Shown: positions 6,635 to 11,426 of the stretch, piece after piece | Numbering within the stretch: position 1 is the first letter of the stretch | Layout: each line of letters opens with the position of its first letter | Source of the DNA: Bacteroidia bacterium | Lineage (GTDB): Bacteria > Bacteroidota > Bacteroidia > JABEUT01 | DNA length: 11,426 nucleotides | Assembly: GCA_013044305.1 (NCBI GenBank) | Contig: JABEUT010000274.1 | Span: forward strand, 1-11,426 | Direction: 5' to 3' | Notes under the pieces: model-generated | What the model was told of the DNA's origin: nothing | What the model saw: only the letters and a program-made list of their open reading frames with translations | The model's database searches: none | Made by a program: the position numbers and the translations under genes

Positions 6635-7225
6635 ATGCCGTTAAAGAAAACAGGACTTTTTTTTGGATCATTCAACCCAATACACATAGGGCACCTGGTG
6701 ATAGCGGGTTATATGGCCGAATTTACCGATATGAAGGAGGTTTGGTTTGTTGTGTCGCCTCAAAATCCGCTTAAACCGGCAGCTACTTTGCTTTCCGAAA
6801 CACACAGGCTGCAAATGGTAAGGCTATCCATAGAATATGACAACAGATTGAAGGCAAGCAAGGTTGAATTCGGCCTGCCCCGTCCGTCTTACACCATACA
6901 TACGCTTACATACCTGAAAGAAAAATACAGGAACACCGATTTTTGCCTGATTATGGGAACCGACAATCTGGCAACCCTGAAAAAGTGGAAGAACTATGAA
7001 CAGATTCTCCGTCAACACCTTATTTATACTTATCCGCGAAAGGAGATAACTCCTGTGCCTCCCGAACTCGAAAACCATGCTTCGGTTATAAATACCCGGG
7101 CCCCCGTTATGGAAATTTCATCTTCATTTATCCGCAAAGCCATTAAAGATAAAAAGGATGTGCGATATATGATGCCGGCGCAGGTTGCGGAGTATATTAA
7201 AACTATGCACTTTTACGAAAAATAA
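6635..7225 (+). CDS. nadD: Nicotinate-nucleotide adenylyltransferase
   Basis: Adenylates nicotinate mononucleotide with ATP to give deamido-NAD (EC 2.7.7.18), the step shared by de novo NAD synthesis and nicotinate salvage. The 196-residue length is typical. The nucleotidyltransferase motif GSFNPIHIGH (11-20) is the (T/H)xGH-type ATP-binding site, with His17 and His20. SPQNPLK (41-47), PSYTIHTL (84-91) and IMGTDNLATLKKWKN (106-120) are standard NadD elements, and ISSSFIRKAI (161-170) is the C-terminal ISSTxIR phosphate-binding motif. No clear promoter lies directly upstream, so it may share the transcript of the small lipoprotein gene. It is divergent from the 3-hydroxyanthranilate dioxygenase gene, an enzyme that can also feed NAD synthesis, but co-regulation is not shown. 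Confidence 0.95.
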   Translation: MPLKKTGLFFGSFNPIHIGHLVIAGYMAEFTDMKEVWFVVSPQNPLKPAATLLSETHRLQMVRLSIEYDNRLKASKVEFGLPRPSYTIHTLTYLKEKYRNTDFCLIMGTDNLATLKKWKNYEQILRQHLIYTYPRKEITPVPPELENHASVINTRAPVMEISSSFIRKAIKDKKDVRYMMPAQVAEYIKTMHFYEK

Positions 7226-7503
7226 ACTCTTGGTTTAACCGGCTTTCCGGATCCTGTTCATACAATCCGGCCATGTGTATGTTCCTTATTCGGGTCAAAT
7301 TTTACGGTGCGGTGCAATTATGGGATAAAAGACAGTCCGCCGGCCCCGTTAATATATAACTTTAAAGGATAAAGCAAGGGCAAATTGAAGCCATGCCCGC
7401 AAATGATTTATTTTTTCTTCCCGGAATTAACATAATTTTTATGACGGATGATGTAATGAATATCTGTTTTTCTTTGTATACTTGCAGTATAAATCCGGCA
7501 GTG
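7226..7503 (+). promoter_or_regulatory. Leader region between nadD and apaG
   Basis: 278 nt with no convincing separate gene. Two near-consensus -7 boxes are visible: TAACTTTA at 7357-7364 and TATACTTG at 7477-7484, each one base off TAnnTTTG and neither with a clear -33 box. The second lies 19 nt before the preferred apaG start at 7504. The first would serve the alternative start at 7393. A short inverted CCGG-CTTT-CCGG at 7240-7251 follows nadD but lacks a T-run, so it is not a convincing terminator. Confidence 0.3.
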
Positions 7504-7899
7504 ATGAATACCATTTCAACCAGCGTTACCCGTGGCATTAAGATAAGCGTTGAATGCGAATTTGAACCCCTTTATTCCCGCCCCAATAAAGGATATTATG
7601 TTTTTTCCTATCATATAACCATCGAAAATAAAAGCAATGTTACGGTTAAGTTATTGCGGCGCCACTGGCACATTTTCGATACTCTTGCCGGATGGTCGGA
7701 GGTGGAAGGCGAAGGCGTGGTATCCATGCAGCCCGTGCTGTATCCGGGAGATGAATACCAATACGATTCCTTTTGCCCCCTTGGCAGCGAAGCGGGTAAA
7801 ATGCAGGGTACCTATCTGATGGAAAACATTGATGACCGTTCCACGTTCCGTGTAAAAATACCCGTCTTCCAGCTCATGGCGCCTTATAAAACTAACTGA
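7504..7899 (+). CDS. apaG: ApaG/DUF525 family protein
   Basis: A 131-residue single-domain beta-sandwich protein of the ApaG family (DUF525). Its precise biochemical role in bacteria is unsettled. It was named for its linkage to apaH (Ap4A hydrolase), and eukaryotic F-box proteins and PDIP38 carry the same domain. Family hallmarks are TRGIKISVECEFEPLYS near the start, FSYHITIENKS, then LLRRHWHIFD, VEGEGVVSMQPVLYPGDEYQYDSF and MQGTYLM. The usual G-V-V-G-x-Q-P reads GVVSMQP here. The frame is open from ATG 7393 and would add 37 residues, but that extension has no family similarity and is rich in hydrophobic and start-like residues. I therefore place the start at ATG 7504, where family members begin. 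The next gene follows after 34 nt without a promoter motif, so the two are probably co-transcribed. Confidence 0.9.
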   Translation: MNTISTSVTRGIKISVECEFEPLYSRPNKGYYVFSYHITIENKSNVTVKLLRRHWHIFDTLAGWSEVEGEGVVSMQPVLYPGDEYQYDSFCPLGSEAGKMQGTYLMENIDDRSTFRVKIPVFQLMAPYKTN

Positions 7900-7933
7900 A
7901 CAACATCCCTAAACCCTACGCGACAGAACTTAA

Positions 7934-8650
7934 ATGAAAAAAGAAAAAAGCGCTACCACAGTCCATGTAACGGACGGCGCCATACGATACCTGCCTCTGC
8001 TGTTTATATTGTTGCTTAGCGTATCATTCAGCAGCCACTGCCAGAACAAATCCGGCAGCAAAGACACCGCCAAAAAAAATAAAACAGTTCATTCGCAGTT
8101 GCTCCAGTTTTCAGGTATGGTGGTTGACAAAAGTAATTTACGCCCCATACCCTTTGCCGCCATTATAATAAAAACCAGTGGCTACGGTACGGTTTGCGAC
8201 AACAACGGGTATTTTTCATTTGTTGCCAAACCCCTCGACACCATTGATTTTGTAGCCGTAGGGTACAAAACAAACGCCTATCTTATAATACCCGATACCG
8301 TAACCGACCGGTATGCACTCATACACCTTATGGAAAGAGATACCGCAATGCTTAAATCGGTAACTGTTTACCCCTGGCCAACCAAGGAGGAATTTAAGGA
8401 TGCCTTCTTAAACCTTAACCTGCACGACCTGAATATGGAAAGGGCAAGAAAAAACATGGCGCTGGCGCAGAAGAAAGCCGGAATTACAGGACTGCCGATG
8501 GACGCCGAGGCCAATTACCTGTATGCGCAGCAGGAAGAGAACAATAAACTCTATTATGGAGGTCAGCTGCCACCCGAAAATTTCCTGAATCCCTTCGCCT
8601 GGCAAAAATTTATACAGGCCCTGCAGAACGGCTCGCTTAAAATACAGTAA
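7934..8650 (+). CDS. Exported CarboxypepD_reg-like domain protein
   Basis: 238 residues. A basic N-terminus is followed by a hydrophobic stretch at 19-33 (YLPLLFILLLSVSFS), which fits a Sec signal peptide; the SSHCQ just after it is not a convincing lipobox. Residues about 57-135 resemble a CarboxypepD_reg-like beta-sandwich, with FSGMVVDKSNLRPIPFAAI, a GTVCDNNGYFSF turn and DFVAVGYKT. This is the fold found at the N-terminus of SusC-type receptors. The tail from 140 (SVTVYPWPTKEEFKDAFL) is helical and charged and ends with an Asn/Gln/Tyr-rich segment. Small stand-alone proteins of this type are common in Bacteroidota; their function is unknown. The TonB-dependent receptor 80 nt downstream carries its own copy of this domain, which suggests envelope work, but a partnership is only inferred. 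Confidence 0.75.
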   Translation: MKKEKSATTVHVTDGAIRYLPLLFILLLSVSFSSHCQNKSGSKDTAKKNKTVHSQLLQFSGMVVDKSNLRPIPFAAIIIKTSGYGTVCDNNGYFSFVAKPLDTIDFVAVGYKTNAYLIIPDTVTDRYALIHLMERDTAMLKSVTVYPWPTKEEFKDAFLNLNLHDLNMERARKNMALAQKKAGITGLPMDAEANYLYAQQEENNKLYYGGQLPPENFLNPFAWQKFIQALQNGSLKIQ

Positions 8651-8682
8651 GCCGGAATACAGACGGGTTTCCCCAATAATTT

Positions 8683-8690
8683 CATCTTTG
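8683..8690 (+). promoter_or_regulatory. Possible -7 box for the TonB-dependent receptor
   Basis: CATCTTTG differs from TAnnTTTG only in its first base and lies 40 nt before ATG 8731, in the 80-nt gap after the CarboxypepD_reg-like gene. No recognisable -33 box is seen. The receptor could equally be read through from upstream. Confidence 0.35.
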
Positions 8691-8730
8691 CACCGTTAAT
8701 ACCTCTTTCCCGAATAAGGAAAACCGGCAA

Positions 8731-11280
8731 ATGACCGCAAGGAAGAACCATATATTGTATCTGTGTAAAGGCATGGCTTTACATATACCCGGACGTATAA
8801 CCGCCTATGCAGCCCTTATGTACTTTGTGTTTGGCACAACCTGGCTGCATGCACAGAACAAGGCCATTGTAAGCGGAGTGGTTAAGGACAGCCTCGGGCA
8901 GCCCGTTGCCGACGTACTTATAGGCAGGGAGGGAAACAGGCAGGCAGCCACGTACAGCGACAGCCTGGGCAGGTTCAGCTGTACGGTTGAAGCAGGCAAA
9001 AATACCGACATCTATTTTTATCATCCCGGTTTTATATCGCAAAAAAGAAATGTGTTGTTGAAGCCGGGTGAAGAACTAAAGCTGTTAATTACCATGCGCG
9101 GTTCGGCAAGCAGCAACCTGGGCCAGGTGGTGATAAAGGAACAGGGGCATAACCTGCAGGAAGTAAATACCCTCGACCCGAAAGTGGTAAAAGATATTCC
9201 AATGCCATCAGGCGATTTTAACGCCATACTTGCCACCCAGCCCGGCGTGGTTACACGTTCGGAGCTGTCGTCGGATTACTCGGTTAGAGGCGGCAGCTAC
9301 GATGAAAACCTGGTTTATGTGAACGGGATAGAAATTTACCGCCCGCAGCTCATTAATCAGGGCGAGGAGGAAGGATTGAGTTTTATTAATCCGGATATGG
9401 TGCAGTCGGTTGATTTTTCGGCCGGAGGGTTTGAAGCCAAATACGGCGACAAGATGTCGTCGGTGCTCGATGTAACCTACAAAAAGCCCACCTCGTTTGC
9501 AGCTTCGGCATCGGGCAGCCTGCTTGGCGGCGATATGCACGTGGAAGGTACCGACGCCAGCCACCGCTTTACCTATATAGCCGGCATCCGCTACAAAACA
9601 AACCAATACCTGCTCAACTCGCTCGATGTGCAGGGCAGCTACAAACCCAGATTCGCCGACGCACAGGTTTATATGACCTACGCCTTGTCGGATAAGTGGG
9701 AACTGGATGTGTTGGGCAATTATGCCCTCGATGAGTTCAATTTTGTGCCGCAAAGCGAAAATACCTCCTTCGGAACCATCAGCCAGGCATATAACTTCAA
9801 CGTTCAGTTCCTCGGACAGGAGCTCGACAGGTTCCAGACCATTACCGGGGCAACATCATTGAATTATAATGCAGGCGGAAAACTAAAAATGCAGTTCACC
9901 GTATCGGCGTATAACGACAACGAAACACAGAATTTCGATATACTCGGCGACTACCTGATAAGCGCCCTGCAAAACAACGGACAGGTAGGCTATGCCATAG
10001 GGCAGGGTCTTTACCTTAACCACGCGCGCAACGATATAGGCGGCATGGTGTACAGCTTCCAGTACAACAGTTCATACGCCTTCAGCAGGTCTGATAACCT
10101 GTTATGGGGTGCAGAGTACCAGCGCCAGGACTTTGCAAGCACCACCAGCCAGTGGAACCTGGTTGATTCTGCCGGCTACTCCCTCCCGTACAGCAACTCC
10201 ATCCTGAACCTTCAGAATGTGGTGAAGGCAAACGCCATGCTCGATGTTGACCGGCTGGAAGGCTTTGCCGAAAACATCTGGCACTGGCAAACCGCCGATA
10301 CCGGGCTTTTTACCTTAACCGCCGGTGTAAGGGGCAATTATTCCGATTTGAACCATGAACCGGTAGTAAGTCCCCGCGCCACCCTCGCATATAAGCCAAA
10401 TTGGAAAAAGGACATATTGTTCCGCCTCTCCTCGGGCTATTACTTTCAGCCCCCATTTTACCGCGAACTGATACAACCCGACGGCTACCTGAACACTTCG
10501 GTAAAAGATCAGGAATCGATACATTTTGTAGGAGGGGCCGACTGGAACTTCAGGGCATGGAACCGTCCGTTTAAATTTGTTGTTGAAGCATATTACAAAG
10601 ACCTAGTGAATGTGATACCCTATAATATAAGCGATGTATATATAAATTACTACCCCGATTTGACGGCTCACGGATATGCCGAGGGCGTGGACATGAAAAT
10701 TAACGGCGATTTTGTAAAAGGGATGAACTCCTGGTTCAGCCTATCGGTGCTGAATGCAAAATATAAAATAAATAATGCAAATTATTACCTTTATTACAAC
10801 AGCTACGGGCAGCAGATACTGCCGGGTGTTACCGCCAATACCACGGTTGCCGACAGCGCAAAGCATACCGCAGGTTATATACCCATGCCCACCGATCAGG
10901 AAGTTACGGCAAGCCTTTTTTTCGAGGACTATCTGCCGAGGTTCCCCGACTTTAAGGTTCATTTAAACCTTATATTCGGCGCCGGCATTCCCTTCGGGCC
11001 GCCTGCAAAGCCGCCTTATGCCGACACACTCCGCACACCTTTCTACCAACGCGTGGATTTGGGTTTTTCGTACCTGCTGCTGGGCAGAAAAGGTCAGGTA
11101 AAAAAAGGTTTTACACGCTACCTGAAGACTGTCTGGGTAGGTCTGGAAGTTTTTAACCTGTTGCAGGCAAACAATGTTATATCCTATAACTGGATAAGCG
11201 ATGTAAGCGGCAGGCAGTATGCCATACCCAATTACCTTACCGCACGCGAGGTAAACATTACCCTGTCGGTGGCGCTGTAA
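8731..11280 (+). CDS. TonB-dependent outer-membrane receptor
   Basis: 849 residues. The signal peptide ends near residue 41 (WLHA before QN). A CarboxypepD_reg domain spans about 44-122 (VSGVVKDSLGQPVADVLI, YSDSLGRFSCTVEAG). The plug domain, about 140-250, has DIPMPSGDFNAILATQPGV, YSVRGGSYDENLVYVNGIE and FSAGGFEAKYGDKMSSVLDV, the classical TonB-receptor plug motifs. The remaining roughly 600 residues, rich in alternating aromatic strands, form the 22-stranded barrel. It would use TonB/ExbBD energy to import a siderophore, vitamin or oligosaccharide; the ligand cannot be told. No SusD partner or anti-sigma factor gene is adjacent, so it is not a typical glycan-utilisation locus. The last residue is Leu rather than the usual aromatic. 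ATG 8773 (residue 15) would give a more standard signal-peptide length and may be the true start. Confidence 0.93.
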   Translation: MTARKNHILYLCKGMALHIPGRITAYAALMYFVFGTTWLHAQNKAIVSGVVKDSLGQPVADVLIGREGNRQAATYSDSLGRFSCTVEAGKNTDIYFYHPGFISQKRNVLLKPGEELKLLITMRGSASSNLGQVVIKEQGHNLQEVNTLDPKVVKDIPMPSGDFNAILATQPGVVTRSELSSDYSVRGGSYDENLVYVNGIEIYRPQLINQGEEEGLSFINPDMVQSVDFSAGGFEAKYGDKMSSVLDVTYKKPTSFAASASGSLLGGDMHVEGTDASHRFTYIAGIRYKTNQYLLNSLDVQGSYKPRFADAQVYMTYALSDKWELDVLGNYALDEFNFVPQSENTSFGTISQAYNFNVQFLGQELDRFQTITGATSLNYNAGGKLKMQFTVSAYNDNETQNFDILGDYLISALQNNGQVGYAIGQGLYLNHARNDIGGMVYSFQYNSSYAFSRSDNLLWGAEYQRQDFASTTSQWNLVDSAGYSLPYSNSILNLQNVVKANAMLDVDRLEGFAENIWHWQTADTGLFTLTAGVRGNYSDLNHEPVVSPRATLAYKPNWKKDILFRLSSGYYFQPPFYRELIQPDGYLNTSVKDQESIHFVGGADWNFRAWNRPFKFVVEAYYKDLVNVIPYNISDVYINYYPDLTAHGYAEGVDMKINGDFVKGMNSWFSLSVLNAKYKINNANYYLYYNSYGQQILPGVTANTTVADSAKHTAGYIPMPTDQEVTASLFFEDYLPRFPDFKVHLNLIFGAGIPFGPPAKPPYADTLRTPFYQRVDLGFSYLLLGRKGQVKKGFTRYLKTVWVGLEVFNLLQANNVISYNWISDVSGRQYAIPNYLTAREVNITLSVAL

Positions 11281-11402
11281 ATACCTTATAGTCAGAATCA
11301 GTCTGCAAGCCGGCAGCTGCCTGTTAACCTGGTTACAAAATATCCGGTTGCTAAAAAATAAACAGAAATACTATTTTAATCAAATGTATTTCAGATAATT
11401 AT
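11281..11402. other. Intergenic tail after the receptor gene
   Basis: AT-rich DNA with no gene. GGCAGCTGCC at 11312-11321 is a perfect 10-bp palindrome without a loop or a following T-run, so it is not a standard intrinsic terminator. No clear TAnnTTTG box is seen before the possible start at 11403. Confidence 0.3.
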
Positions 11403-11426
11403 ATGGCAGATTTCAATTCGCCGCAG
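11403..11426 (+). CDS. Possible start of a further gene, cut by the window end
   Basis: ATG 11403 opens a frame of eight codons (MADFNSPQ) that runs off the window. It is preceded by AT-rich sequence and its third-position use (ttc, tcg, ccg, cag) resembles that of the neighbouring genes. Eight codons are too few to identify a product or to be sure the frame is coding. Confidence 0.3.

Noticed and set aside
7240..7251. CCGG-CTTT-CCGG inverted repeat after nadD as a terminator
   Set aside because: The stem has only four base pairs and no T-run follows.
9208..9753. 181-codon open frame on the minus strand
   Set aside because: It is antisense to the plug and early barrel of the TonB-dependent receptor and has no recognisable motif.
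11312..11321. Perfect 10-bp palindrome GGCAGCTGCC as terminator or operator
   Set aside because: It has no loop or T-run and a single short palindrome is expected by chance; no matching copy was noticed elsewhere.
1..11426. CRISPR array, tRNA, transposase, toxin-antitoxin or phage-defence genes
   Set aside because: I looked for regular repeats, cloverleaf-like segments and the relevant protein motifs by eye and found none; the gene content is metabolic and envelope-related.

Overview
The window looks like an ordinary chromosomal stretch from a member of the Bacteroidota, probably near the Chitinophagales/Sphingobacteriales. This rests on perfect or near-perfect TAnnTTTG-type -7 promoter boxes, the lack of Shine-Dalgarno sites, a TonB-dependent receptor with an N-terminal CarboxypepD_reg domain, a bacillithiol gene (bshA), and kynurenine-pathway genes. 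I see no phage, insertion sequence, CRISPR array, tRNA or rRNA. All genes appear intact except a possible CDS cut off at the right edge.

Left block, plus strand, 73-3378. Four genes are packed head to tail: a single-pass membrane coiled-coil protein, an alpha/beta hydrolase, a GT2 glycosyltransferase and a STELLO-like (DUF288-type) glycosyltransferase. Two of the three junctions are 1-nt TAATG overlaps. This may be a small glycoconjugate module, but no acceptor or product can be named.

Middle block, minus strand, 3408-6176. In transcription order it holds 3-hydroxyanthranilate 3,4-dioxygenase, ACMS decarboxylase and BshA. The first two are consecutive steps of the lower kynurenine pathway. 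The decarboxylase steers the ring-cleavage product away from quinolinate/NAD and towards 2-aminomuconate. BshA follows with a short gap, but its link to tryptophan catabolism is unproven. BshA converges on the STELLO-like gene with only 29 nt between the stop codons.

Right block, plus strand, 6428-11280. It starts with a tiny Cys-containing lipoprotein behind a perfect -7 box, then nadD (NAD synthesis, divergent from the dioxygenase), apaG, a secreted CarboxypepD_reg-like protein and a large TonB-dependent receptor. A possible next gene begins 24 nt before the window ends.

The most interesting points are the bacterial STELLO-like glycosyltransferase coupled to a GT2 enzyme with an unusual DXD region, the dioxygenase/decarboxylase pair next to bshA and nadD, and the small lipoprotein. 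Nothing amounts to a demonstrable new defence or mobile system.
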